Assembly (NCBI RefSeq): GCF_026341125.1
Contig: NZ_JAPEOR010000002.1
Location: 1,860,001 to 1,924,000 of the forward strand
Length of the DNA: 64,000 bases
Direction: 5' to 3'
Source: Streptomyces sp. NBC_01142
Lineage (GTDB): Bacteria; Actinomycetota; Actinomycetes; Streptomycetales; Streptomycetaceae
Part shown: positions 44,713 through 52,772 of the stretch, one piece after another
Position numbering within the stretch: position 1 is the stretch's first letter
Layout: each line of letters starts with the position of its first letter
The notes under the pieces: generated by a model
Told to the model about the DNA's origin: nothing
Databases searched by the model: none
What the model saw: the letters and a program-made list of their open reading frames with translations, nothing else
Made by a program: the position numbers and the translations under genes

Positions 44713-45822
44713 CGTACCGAGCAGCTCTTCTATCGCTGGCGCACGCTGCTGTGGGTCGTGGCCTCACTGCTGTTTCTCGGCGGCGCGGTCGGCCTGGCTT
44801 TCCTGCAGATCGACCGCGCGGAGCAGCGCGCAGACCAGGCCGCGGCGAAGGCCGACACGATCGCCACGGAGGCCGATCTCCGCGGCAACGCTGTGAGCAG
44901 GCTGGCGACCGACGTGCGCCAGCTCAGATCGCAGCTCCAGGCCGTGGGGAAGACTCCGACGGCCCCCGATCCGGCGCGGGCGGTCGAGGATCTCCCCGAC
45001 CGGGCCGAGGTGCCGGTCCCGATTCCTGGCCCGGCAGGGAAGCCAGGCCGGGACGGCAAGCCAGGCGCCCCCGGAGATTCCGGTGTCGACGGCGAACGCG
45101 GAGCCCCTGGCGGAGACGGCGCGGCCGGCCAGGATGGGGCGCAGGGGGAGAAGGGCGCCCCCGGAGAGCAGGGGCCGCAAGGACCCGAGGGCCCACGGGG
45201 ACCTCAGAGACCCGAGGGCCCGCAGGGCGAGCAGGGTCCTCCTGGCTCATCATGTCCGGAGCACTACAGTCGGCAGACGCCGGCCGACGACCCCGACGCG
45301 AAGGTCTGCCGGCGCGACGGCGCGCCCCCGCCCCCGCCCCCGCCCCCGGAGCAGCGCTTGCCTGCTCTCGTCGGTCGCCCTCGATCCGAACCGCCGCCAG
45401 TACTCCCGACGTACTGCACCCCCTGTCTGGCCTTCGGGCCGGGCAGGGGGTGCTTTCGTGCGTCCTGGGTCAGTCGTCGCCGAATCGAGAAGGCCCATCG
45501 TTTCCGGTTGCGCGCAACCAGCAAGGCCCGGCAGAGCTCTGCAATCTCACGCAATCCGAGGACGCCCTCCAGCTGTCCGGCGCATCCTGGACGCCCAACC
45601 AGCCAGCATGGAGGGCCACATGCCGCTCAGGTTCATCGGCACCACCAGCGACGCCGGCGACTGCCCCACCCTCTACGAGATCGAGGCCAGCGGCGACATC
45701 CTCGTCCAGGGCGAGCGCGTGACCGACCCCGAGCACCTGGCCAGACTCCGCGACGTGAAGCCGTCCGAGACGTTCGTCATCGTGCCGCGCGATCTCCTCA
45801 CCCGCTTCGCCCCGCTGCATGA
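44708..45822 (+). CDS. Collagen-like repeat protein, phage-type, 3' part probably out of frame
   Basis: Residues 1-40 contain one membrane helix ([20 protein letters not shown]), residues 40-85 a coiled coil, and residues 105-185 about 27 Gly-X-Y triplets ([25 protein letters not shown]...) with one break (RGPQRPEGP), as in phage tail or surface collagen-like proteins. After [21 protein letters not shown] comes a polyproline run encoded by four CCCCCG units (about 45325-45350). Beyond it this frame gives unlikely sequence, whereas another frame reads [12 protein letters not shown], like known ends of such proteins. The true product probably ended near 45410, before the hairpin at 45416-45453. 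Confidence 0.6.
45416..45453 (+). terminator. Hairpin after the collagen-like gene
   Basis: 10-bp stem GCACCCCCTG (45416-45425) and CAGGGGGTGC (45444-45453) with an inner GGCC stem, followed by TTTCG. It supports an original gene end just upstream. Confidence 0.75.
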
Positions 45823-46360
45823 GCCGGCCGACCTTGTGCCGTTCGCGGAAATCGCCCACCTCTTCCGCAGCTTCAAGCACACCGCGTGGCGGCTGGAGAC
45901 CCGCCGCAGCTACGCCTCCGACCGCAACAGCCCGAAGTGGCAGCGCTGGCAGGCGGGCGAGGACATCGTCGCAGAGCCGTTCGATGACTGGCGCACGAAC
46001 GTCGCAGAGCAGACCGCGCAGGGGAAGCGGTTCGAGCGGGTCCGCCTCGTCGACGACCCGCCCACCGACGGTCAGCGGTTCCTCCTCGCCTCCGGCCTCG
46101 GCAACGTTGCCGCCGGGGAGGACATCCGCAACCTCACCCGGGCCAGCGCCGAACGGTACGGCCTGCCGGACTGGGACTTCTGGCTCTTCGACTCCCGCAC
46201 ACTGGTGCGGTTCGTTTTCGACGAGGACGACACCACCCTTGGTGTCATCGTCAGCGAGGACCCGGCCGAAGTCCTCGCCGCTTGCCAGGCCCGCGACAGA
46301 GCCTGGCATCACGCAACCCGTACCGCCGAATTCGCCAGGCAGGTACGTTCCACCGTGTGA
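45620..46360 (+). CDS. DUF6879-type protein
   Basis: 246 residues from ATG 45620 (GGAGGG at four bases). Resembles a family common beside XRE regulators in Streptomyces (DUF6879): [32 protein letters not shown] and [48 protein letters not shown]. An N-terminal extension of about 80 residues precedes this core. Its stop overlaps the start of the XRE gene (GTGTGA/GTGA). The pair is thought to be regulatory or toxin-antitoxin-like, but function is not established. Confidence 0.75.
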   Translation: MPLRFIGTTSDAGDCPTLYEIEASGDILVQGERVTDPEHLARLRDVKPSETFVIVPRDLLTRFAPLHEPADLVPFAEIAHLFRSFKHTAWRLETRRSYASDRNSPKWQRWQAGEDIVAEPFDDWRTNVAEQTAQGKRFERVRLVDDPPTDGQRFLLASGLGNVAAGEDIRNLTRASAERYGLPDWDFWLFDSRTLVRFVFDEDDTTLGVIVSEDPAEVLAACQARDRAWHHATRTAEFARQVRSTV

Positions 46361-46600
46361 GCACAGATTTCCAGCAGGCCAGGAGTGTCCTCGGTGCGCG
46401 GCTTCGCGAGCTGCGCACCGAGGCAGGCCTGGACGGCAAGGGCATCGCCGAGCGGCTCGGCTGGCAGCGCTCGAAGGTGTCACGTCTGGAGACCGGCAAG
46501 CAGACCCCGTCCCGTGCCGATCTGGCCGAGTGGGCGCATGCGGTCGGCCGGCTCGACCTGGCACCAGAGTTGACCGGCCGTCTGACGGGGCTGGAGACGC
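46357..46600 (+). pseudogene. Truncated XRE-family regulator
   Basis: A GTG overlapping the DUF6879 stop begins a normal XRE HTH (residues 8-65: RSVLGARLRELRTEAGLDGKGIAERLGWQRSKVSRLETGKQTPSRADLAEWA). After ELTGRLTGLET (about residue 81) the expected DUF5753-like sensor domain of some 200 residues is missing. The frame instead runs open, without family-like sequence, antisense to cebR as far as 47814. The gene's 3' part has therefore been deleted, with the breakpoint near 46600, which probably marks the end of the decayed element. Confidence 0.65.
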
Positions 46601-46689
46601 TGGAGACGCAGGGGGGTCTTCGGACCGGGGCCCTTGATCTTTTCCGGGTGACGCTTGATCGTGACGGACGTGCTCGAACGCCCGGGTGC

Positions 46690-46725
46690 GCGGTGCGCCA
46701 CGACGACGCGGTGCGCCACGACGGT
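46690..46725. repeat. 18-bp direct repeat pair
   Basis: GCGGTGCGCCACGACGAC and GCGGTGCGCCACGACGGT, head to tail, immediately downstream of the cebR stop. It may be a deletion or recombination scar at the edge of the element remnant. Confidence 0.7.
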
Positions 46726-46728
46726 GCT

Positions 46729-47778
46729 CTACGACGACTCGCGGACGACCAGCTCCGTCGGGAGCACGATCTGCGGGCGCTCCGCCGCGCGGCCCGCGAT
46801 CTCCTGGAGCAGCACCCGGGCCATCGTGCGGCCCATCTCCTCGATCGGCTGGCGCACGCTGGTGAGCGCCGGGTCCATATGACGGGCCACCGCCGAGTCG
46901 TCGAAGCCGACGAGCGCCACGTCCTCGGGTATCCGGCGGCCCGCGTCGCGCAGCACCTGACGGGCGCCCGCCGCCATCACGTCCGAGGCCGCGAAGACCG
47001 CGTCCAGGTCCGGGCAGCGATCGAGGAGCTCCCGCATCGCGCGGCGGCCGCCCTCCTCGGTGAAGTCGGCGGGGGCGATCAGCCGCTCGTCGGGAGCCTG
47101 GCCGGCCGCGGCGAGTGCCGCGCGATAGCCGTCGAGGCGGCACTGTGCGCCGTACACATCGAGGCGTCCGGTGATCGTCGCGATGGAGCGGCGGCCGCGG
47201 GCGTAGAGGTGGTCGACGGCGGCGCGCGCGCCCTCGAAGTTGTCGGAGTCGACCGCGGCGAGCGTCTCGCGCGCGGAGCGGCGGCCGCTGATCACGGCCG
47301 GGATGGCGAGCTGCTCCAGCAGGTCGGGCAGCGGGTCGTCGGCGTGCACGGAGACCAGCAGGACGCCATCGACCCGGTGGGCGGCCAGATACTGGGCCAG
47401 GCGGCGGCGCTCGCGGTCGCTGCCGGCGAGGGTGAGCAGCAGCTGCATCTCCGTGTCGGCGAGTGCCGCGCCGACGCCGCGGACCATGTCGGAGAAGTAC
47501 GGCTCGGCGAAGAACCGGTCCTCCGGTTCCGGGACGATCAGGGCGATCGCGTCGGTACGGTTGGCGGCCAGCGCCCGGGCCGCCCGGTTGGGTACGTAGC
47601 CCAGTTCGGCGACGGCCGCCTCGACGGCGGCGCGGGTGTGGTCGCTGACCCGCGGCGATCCGTTGATCACGCGGGACACCGTGCCGCGTCCCACTCCGGC
47701 GCGTGCGGCCACCTCTTCGAGGGTGGGCCTGCCCGCGCCCCGTCCCCCGTTCCGCGTCCGGATTGTCCGAGCCACCAT
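46729..47778 (-). CDS. cebR: LacI-family cellobiose-responsive repressor CebR
   Basis: 349-residue LacI/GalR repressor. N-terminal HTH PTLEEVAARAGVGRGTVSRVINGSPRVSDHTRAAVEAAVAELGYVPNRAARAL with hinge helix, then a periplasmic-binding-like sugar domain (VVISGRRSARETLAAVDSDNFEGAR; DAVFAASDVMAAGARQVLRDAGRRIPEDVALVGFDD). It is divergent from cebEFG-bglC, and a perfect 14-bp CebR palindrome lies between. In other Streptomyces cellobiose or cellotriose releases CebR from this operator. The gene ends next to the element remnant. Confidence 0.94.
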   Translation of the reverse strand: MVARTIRTRNGGRGAGRPTLEEVAARAGVGRGTVSRVINGSPRVSDHTRAAVEAAVAELGYVPNRAARALAANRTDAIALIVPEPEDRFFAEPYFSDMVRGVGAALADTEMQLLLTLAGSDRERRRLAQYLAAHRVDGVLLVSVHADDPLPDLLEQLAIPAVISGRRSARETLAAVDSDNFEGARAAVDHLYARGRRSIATITGRLDVYGAQCRLDGYRAALAAAGQAPDERLIAPADFTEEGGRRAMRELLDRCPDLDAVFAASDVMAAGARQVLRDAGRRIPEDVALVGFDDSAVARHMDPALTSVRQPIEEMGRTMARVLLQEIAGRAAERPQIVLPTELVVRESS

Positions 47779-47871
47779 GTCCGCCTCCCCAGGCTTTTCA
47801 GGCCGAGAACATAACGTGTCCGTTGCCTTGACACCCCCTCAGGGAGCCGCGACCCTTCAACACATCACACA

Positions 47872-47885
47872 TGGGAGCGCTCCCA
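47872..47885. promoter_or_regulatory. CebR operator
   Basis: TGGGAGCGCTCCCA, a perfect 14-bp palindrome identical to the established CebR box, between cebR and cebE. I saw no second perfect copy before bglC. Confidence 0.96.
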
Positions 47886-48002
47886 CCGTACCTGACTCAT
47901 ACACCACCCGCACGTTCCCCGCCCGAGCCGCAGAGATCAACGTACGGGCACTGCACGCCAGTTGGCCGGGGGGTCGGCACGTCAGGGCACAAGGAGGACG
48001 CA

Positions 48003-49319
48003 GTGCGCAGGACAGTAATCCTCGCGGTCGTCGCCGCGCTCGGCGCCGGTCTGCTGGCCGGCTGTGCCGAGGACGGCGACGACACCACCGGCAGTGCCTC
48101 GAACGGCGGCAGCGGTGGGGGCAAGGGAAAGACCACGCTCACCGTAGGGGTGTTCGGAGCCTTCGGCCTCAAGGAGGCCGGTCTCTACGACGAGTACATG
48201 AAGCTCCACAAGAACATCGTGATCGAGCAGACCTCGATCGAGCGGAACGAGAACTACTACCCGCAGCTGCTCACCCATCTCGGCAGCGGCAGCGGACTCG
48301 CCGACATCCAGGCCGTCGAGGTCAACAACATCGCCGAGATCACCGCCACCCAGGCGGGCAAGCTGGTCGACCTGGGGAAGACGGAGGGGGTCGACAAGGG
48401 CGCGTTCCTGGACTGGAAGTGGGCGCAGGCGACCTCCGAGGACGGCAGGACGGTCGCGCTGGGCACCGACATCGGGCCGCAGGGCATCTGTTACCGCAAG
48501 GACCTGTTCGCCCAGGCTGGGCTGCCCACCGACCGTGAGGCGGTCGGCAGGCTGTGGGCGGGCGACTGGAACAAGTACCTGGACGCGGGCAAGCAGTTCA
48601 AGGCCAAGGCACCCAGGGGCAAGGCGTTCGTCGACTCCGCCTCCGGCGTGATGGCTGCGATCACCGGAAGCAACGAGAACCGCTTCTACGACACGGACGG
48701 CAAGGTCGTCTACAAGACCAATCCGGCCGTGAAGGAGGCCTGGGACATCGCCGCGGAGTTCGCGACGGAGGATCTGACCGGCAAGCTCCAGCAGTTCACG
48801 CCGGCCTGGGACCAGGGCTATGCGAACGCCACCTTTGCGACCGTCTCCTGCCCGGCGTGGATGCTCGGCTATATCCAGGACAAGGCCGGCGCCACCGGCA
48901 AGGACAAGTGGGATGTGGCCGCCGCGCCCAGGCCCAGCAACTGGGGCGGTTCCTTCCTGACCGTCCCCGAGGCGGGCAGGAACAAGGCAGAGGCGGCGAA
49001 GCTCGTGGCCTGGCTGACCGCTCCCGAGCAGCAGGCCAAGCTCTTCGCCGAGCGCGGCAGCTTCCCGAGCGCCCGGGCCGCGTACGCGCTGCCCGAAGTC
49101 TCCGGAGCCAAGCACGCCTACTTCGGCAATGCGCCCATCGGGCAGATCTTCTCGAAGGCCGCCGAGGGTGTGCCGGTGCAGATCGTGGGGCCGAAGGACC
49201 TGATCATCGCGCAGAACCTGGCGGACATCGGCATGCTCCAGGTCGACCAGAAGGGCCGGTCCTCCCAGCAGGGCTGGGATGCCGCGGTGAAGGCGATCGA
49301 CAACGCTCTGGACCACTGA
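48003..49319 (+). CDS. cebE: Cellobiose/cellotriose-binding lipoprotein CebE
   Basis: Extracellular solute-binding lipoprotein of a sugar ABC importer, 438 residues. Start GTG 48003 with AAGGAGG upstream; signal peptide with lipobox LLAGC (lipidated Cys21), then a Gly/Ser linker. Family 1 sugar-binding fold: TTLTVGVFGAFGLKEAGLYDEYMKLHKNIVIEQTS, YYPQLLTHLGSGSGLADIQAVE, GTDIGPQGICYRKDLF and WGGSFLTVPEAGRNKAEAAKLVAWLTAPEQQAKLF. First gene of cebEFG-bglC, derepressed by cello-oligosaccharides via CebR; the ATPase (MsiK in Streptomyces) is encoded elsewhere. Confidence 0.95.
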   Translation: MRRTVILAVVAALGAGLLAGCAEDGDDTTGSASNGGSGGGKGKTTLTVGVFGAFGLKEAGLYDEYMKLHKNIVIEQTSIERNENYYPQLLTHLGSGSGLADIQAVEVNNIAEITATQAGKLVDLGKTEGVDKGAFLDWKWAQATSEDGRTVALGTDIGPQGICYRKDLFAQAGLPTDREAVGRLWAGDWNKYLDAGKQFKAKAPRGKAFVDSASGVMAAITGSNENRFYDTDGKVVYKTNPAVKEAWDIAAEFATEDLTGKLQQFTPAWDQGYANATFATVSCPAWMLGYIQDKAGATGKDKWDVAAAPRPSNWGGSFLTVPEAGRNKAEAAKLVAWLTAPEQQAKLFAERGSFPSARAAYALPEVSGAKHAYFGNAPIGQIFSKAAEGVPVQIVGPKDLIIAQNLADIGMLQVDQKGRSSQQGWDAAVKAIDNALDH

Positions 49320-49321
49320 GC

Positions 49322-50338
49322 ATGAAGTTCACCGCTCCGGAAGCCGCCGCGCTCTCCTCCGGGGAGGGGGGCGCGGCGCGGCCGCGCCCGCCGGAGCAGC
49401 AGGCCAGGCTCTGCGCCGAGCGCCGCCGCGCCCGGCGCAGCCGCCGCTACCGGCTGGACGTGAAGTGGAGCCCGTACGCCTTTGTCGCCCCCTTCTTCGT
49501 CTTCTTCCTGGCCTTCGGGCTGTTTCCGCTGCTCTACACCGGCTGGGCCTCGCTGCACCGGGTGGAGCTGACCGCGCCCACCGACATGGAGTGGGTGGGA
49601 CTGCGCAACTTCTCCCGGCTGCTGGAGGACGAGTTCTTCTGGAACGCGCTGAGGAACACCGTCACCATCGGGCTGATCTCCACGGTCCCGCAGCTCCTCA
49701 TGGCGCTGGGCATCGCGCATCTGCTCAACTACCGGCTGCGCGGCTCGATGTTCTTCCGGGTGGCCGCGCTGACTCCGTACGCGACCTCGGTGGCCGCCGC
49801 GACGCTCGTCTTCGTACTCCTCTTCGGGCGCGACTACGGGATGATCAACTGGGCTCTCGGCCTGGCCGGCATCGACAACATCGACTGGCAGAACGGCGAA
49901 TGGACCTCACGGCTCGCCGTCTCCACGATCGTGATCTGGCGGTGGACGGGGTACAACGCGCTGATCTATCTGGCGGCGATGCAGGCCGTCCCGAACGATC
50001 TGTACGAGTCGGCCGCGCTGGACGGCGCCTCGCGCTGGCAGCAGTTCCGCCATGTCACCGTCCCCTCGCTGCGGCACACGATCCTGTTCACCTGTGTGGT
50101 CTCGACGATCGGCGCAACGCAACTGTTCGGCGAGCCGCTGCTGTTCAACGGCGGCGCGGGCGCGACAGGCGGTGCGGATCACCAGTACCAGACGCTCGGG
50201 CTCTATCTGTACGAGCAGGGCTGGGTGAATCTCCACCTCGGCCGGGCCTCGGCGATCGCCTGGGCGATGTTCCTGATCCTGCTGGTGATCGGCGCGGTGA
50301 ACTGGCTGCTCGCCCGCCGTCTGAGCAAGAGCTCATAG
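49322..50338 (+). CDS. cebF: Cello-oligosaccharide ABC permease CebF
   Basis: MalF-type permease of 338 residues with six main transmembrane helices after a long Arg-rich cytosolic N-terminus (residues 1-50). The EAA loop contacting the ATPase is seen as LYESAALDGASRWQQFRHVTVPSLRHT. The start lies two bases after the cebE stop. Works with CebG as heterodimeric channel. Confidence 0.95.
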   Translation: MKFTAPEAAALSSGEGGAARPRPPEQQARLCAERRRARRSRRYRLDVKWSPYAFVAPFFVFFLAFGLFPLLYTGWASLHRVELTAPTDMEWVGLRNFSRLLEDEFFWNALRNTVTIGLISTVPQLLMALGIAHLLNYRLRGSMFFRVAALTPYATSVAAATLVFVLLFGRDYGMINWALGLAGIDNIDWQNGEWTSRLAVSTIVIWRWTGYNALIYLAAMQAVPNDLYESAALDGASRWQQFRHVTVPSLRHTILFTCVVSTIGATQLFGEPLLFNGGAGATGGADHQYQTLGLYLYEQGWVNLHLGRASAIAWAMFLILLVIGAVNWLLARRLSKSS

Positions 50339-50346
50339 GGGACGAC

Positions 50347-51201
50347 ATGACGAAACTGCTGAGCGCCGAACGGGCCGGACGCCATCTGCACGGCGGACGG
50401 ATCACCCATGCCGTACTGATCATTTTCACCATCGGCTCCCTCTTCCCCCTGGTGTGGACGGCCGTCGCGGCCTCCCGCAACAACTCCCGCCTCGCACAGA
50501 CTCCCCCGCCCTTCTGGTTCGGCGGCAATCTCTTCAAGAACCTCGAGATCGCCTGGACCGACGCCAATATGGGCACCGCCCTGCTCAACACCACGATCGT
50601 CGCCGGGTCGATCGCGACCGGGACCGTGCTCTTCTCGACGCTCGCCGGCTTCGCCTTCGCCAAACTCCGCTTCCGCTTCAAGAACCTCCTCATGCTGCTG
50701 GTGATCGGCACGATGATGGTGCCGCCGCAGCTCAGCGTCGTACCGCTGTACATGCTGATCGCCGAGCTGTCCTGGACCGACCAGCTGCAGTCCGTCATCC
50801 TGCCCACCCTGGTCAGCGCCTTCGGGGTGTTCTTCATGCGGCAGTACCTGACCGAGGCGCTGCCCACCGAGCTGATCGAGGCGGCCCGCGTGGACGGTGC
50901 GAACAGCTGGCGCGTCGTGTGGCACATCGTCTTCCCCGCCGCGCGGCCCGCGATGGCGGTGCTGGGAATGCTCACTTTCGTCATGGCATGGAACGACTTC
51001 TTCTGGCCGGTCATCGCGCTGACCCAGAACGGCAACCCCACCGTGCAGGTGGCGCTGACCGGCCTCGGCCGCGGCTATATCCCCGACCAGTCGGTGATCA
51101 TGGCGGGCGCGCTGCTGGGCACGCTGCCGCTGCTGATCGCCTTTGTCGTCTTCGGCAAGCAGATCGTCGGCGGCATCATGCAGGGCGCGGTCAAGGGCTG
51201 A
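50347..51201 (+). CDS. cebG: Cello-oligosaccharide ABC permease CebG
   Basis: MalG-type permease of 284 residues, six helices, EAA loop [28 protein letters not shown]. Eight bases after cebF and 46 before bglC, in the same operon. Confidence 0.95.
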   Translation: MTKLLSAERAGRHLHGGRITHAVLIIFTIGSLFPLVWTAVAASRNNSRLAQTPPPFWFGGNLFKNLEIAWTDANMGTALLNTTIVAGSIATGTVLFSTLAGFAFAKLRFRFKNLLMLLVIGTMMVPPQLSVVPLYMLIAELSWTDQLQSVILPTLVSAFGVFFMRQYLTEALPTELIEAARVDGANSWRVVWHIVFPAARPAMAVLGMLTFVMAWNDFFWPVIALTQNGNPTVQVALTGLGRGYIPDQSVIMAGALLGTLPLLIAFVVFGKQIVGGIMQGAVKG

Positions 51202-51247
51202 CGCTTCCTCACCATTGCCCATCTACACCTCTGTTGGGAGTCCACGC

Positions 51248-52720
51248 ATGTCCGTCCCGCCTCTGACCTTTCCGCCCGCCTTCCTGTGGGGCACCGCCAC
51301 CGCCGCGTACCAGATCGAGGGTGCGGTACGGGAGGGCGGCCGGACCCCGTCGATCTGGGACACCTTCAGCCACACCCCCGGCCGGACCGAGAACGGGGAC
51401 ACCGGCGACATCGCCACCGACCACTTCCATCGCCGCGCCGAGGACGTGGCGCTGATGGCGGACCTGGGCGTCAACGCGTACCGCTTCTCCGTCTCCTGGC
51501 CGCGCGTGCAGCCCACCGGGCGGGGCCCCGCCATCGAGCGCGGCCTCGACTTCTACCGCGCCCTCGTCGACGATCTCCTCGACCACGGCATCCGGCCGGT
51601 GCTGACCCTCTACCACTGGGATCTGCCCCAAGAGCTGGAGTCCGCGGGCGGCTGGCCCGAGCGGGACACCGCGCACCGCTTCGCCGACTACGCCCGTATC
51701 GTCGCCGGCGCGCTCGGCGACCGCGTGGATATGTGGACCACCCTCAATGAGCCCTGGTGCAGCGCTTTTCTCGGGTACGGCTCCGGGGTCCACGCACCCG
51801 GCCGCACCGACCCGGTTGCCGCCCTGCGCGCCGCCCACCACCTCAACCTCGCCCACGGCCTGGGTGCCCAGGCGCTGCGCGCCCAGCTCCCCGCCCGCGC
51901 CCAGCTCTCCATCAGTCTCAACCCCAGCGTGGTCAGAGCAAGGAGCCAGGCACCCCAGGACCTGGACGCCCGGCGCCGCATCGACGCGCTCGCGAACCGC
52001 GTCTTCACCGGCCCCCTGCTCAAGGGCGCGTACCCGCAGGACCTCTTCGCGGACACCGCGGCCCTCACCGACTGGTCCTTCGTCCACGGCGACGATCTGG
52101 CCGTCATCAAGCACCCCCTGGACTCGCTCGGCCTGAATTACTACGCACCCACAGTTGTATCGGACGCCACTGACAGTCACCCCCGGCGCACCGACGGCCA
52201 CCGCGCCACCGACCACTCCCCCTGGCCCGGCGCCGACTCGGTCTCCTTCCACCAGCCGCCCGGCGACCGCACCGAGATGGGCTGGTCGGTCGACCCGAGC
52301 GGCCTGTACGACCTGCTGCTGCACTACACGCGCGAGGCCCCCGGCCTGCCTCTGATGATCACCGAGAACGGCGCGGCGTACGACGACAAGCCCGCCGCCG
52401 ACGGTTCGGTCCACGACCCCGACCGCATCCGCTACCTCCACGGCCACCTCTCCGCGGTCCACCGGGCCATCGCCGACGGGGCGGATGTGAGCGGTTACTT
52501 CCTCTGGTCCCTGCTGGACAACTTCGAGTGGTCCTTCGGCTACGGCAAGCGCTTCGGCGCGGTCTACGTCGACTACGAGACCCGGACGCGTACGCCCAAG
52601 TCGAGTGCGCACTGGTACGCCGAGCTGGCGCGGACCGGGGTGCTGCCGCAGGCGCCCGAACTGCCGGAGCTGCCGCAGGCGCCCGAGCCGCCGGAGCTGC
52701 CGGAGCTGCCCGGGGCCTGA
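51248..52720 (+). CDS. bglC: Beta-glucosidase (GH1)
   Basis: Cytosolic family 1 beta-glucosidase, 490 residues, hydrolysing imported cellobiose/cellotriose to glucose. Acid/base Glu168 in TLNEPW and nucleophile Glu373 in [11 protein letters not shown]-terminal [15 protein letters not shown] and C-terminal [45 protein letters not shown] are family signatures. No signal peptide. The last 25 residues are an unusual repeat of PELP/QAPE units beyond the catalytic barrel. Last gene of the ceb operon; hairpin follows. Confidence 0.95.
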   Translation: MSVPPLTFPPAFLWGTATAAYQIEGAVREGGRTPSIWDTFSHTPGRTENGDTGDIATDHFHRRAEDVALMADLGVNAYRFSVSWPRVQPTGRGPAIERGLDFYRALVDDLLDHGIRPVLTLYHWDLPQELESAGGWPERDTAHRFADYARIVAGALGDRVDMWTTLNEPWCSAFLGYGSGVHAPGRTDPVAALRAAHHLNLAHGLGAQALRAQLPARAQLSISLNPSVVRARSQAPQDLDARRRIDALANRVFTGPLLKGAYPQDLFADTAALTDWSFVHGDDLAVIKHPLDSLGLNYYAPTVVSDATDSHPRRTDGHRATDHSPWPGADSVSFHQPPGDRTEMGWSVDPSGLYDLLLHYTREAPGLPLMITENGAAYDDKPAADGSVHDPDRIRYLHGHLSAVHRAIADGADVSGYFLWSLLDNFEWSFGYGKRFGAVYVDYETRTRTPKSSAHWYAELARTGVLPQAPELPELPQAPEPPELPELPGA

Positions 52721-52733
52721 CGGCCGAGGCCGC

Positions 52734-52751
52734 CCCCCGCTTCCGCGGGGG
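52734..52751. terminator. Terminator between bglC and the protease gene
   Basis: CCCCCGC (52734-52740), TTCC loop, GCGGGGG (52745-52751): a compact stem ending both convergent transcripts. Confidence 0.75.
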
Positions 52752-52772
52752 ACGGCCGGCGTCACGTCCGGA

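Noticed and set aside
44121..46728. A duplicated tRNA-His 3' end as attR of the element remnant
   Set aside because: I looked for a second copy of GGTTCGAGTCCCGTTACTCA up to cebR and did not find one; the right boundary seems to have been deleted.
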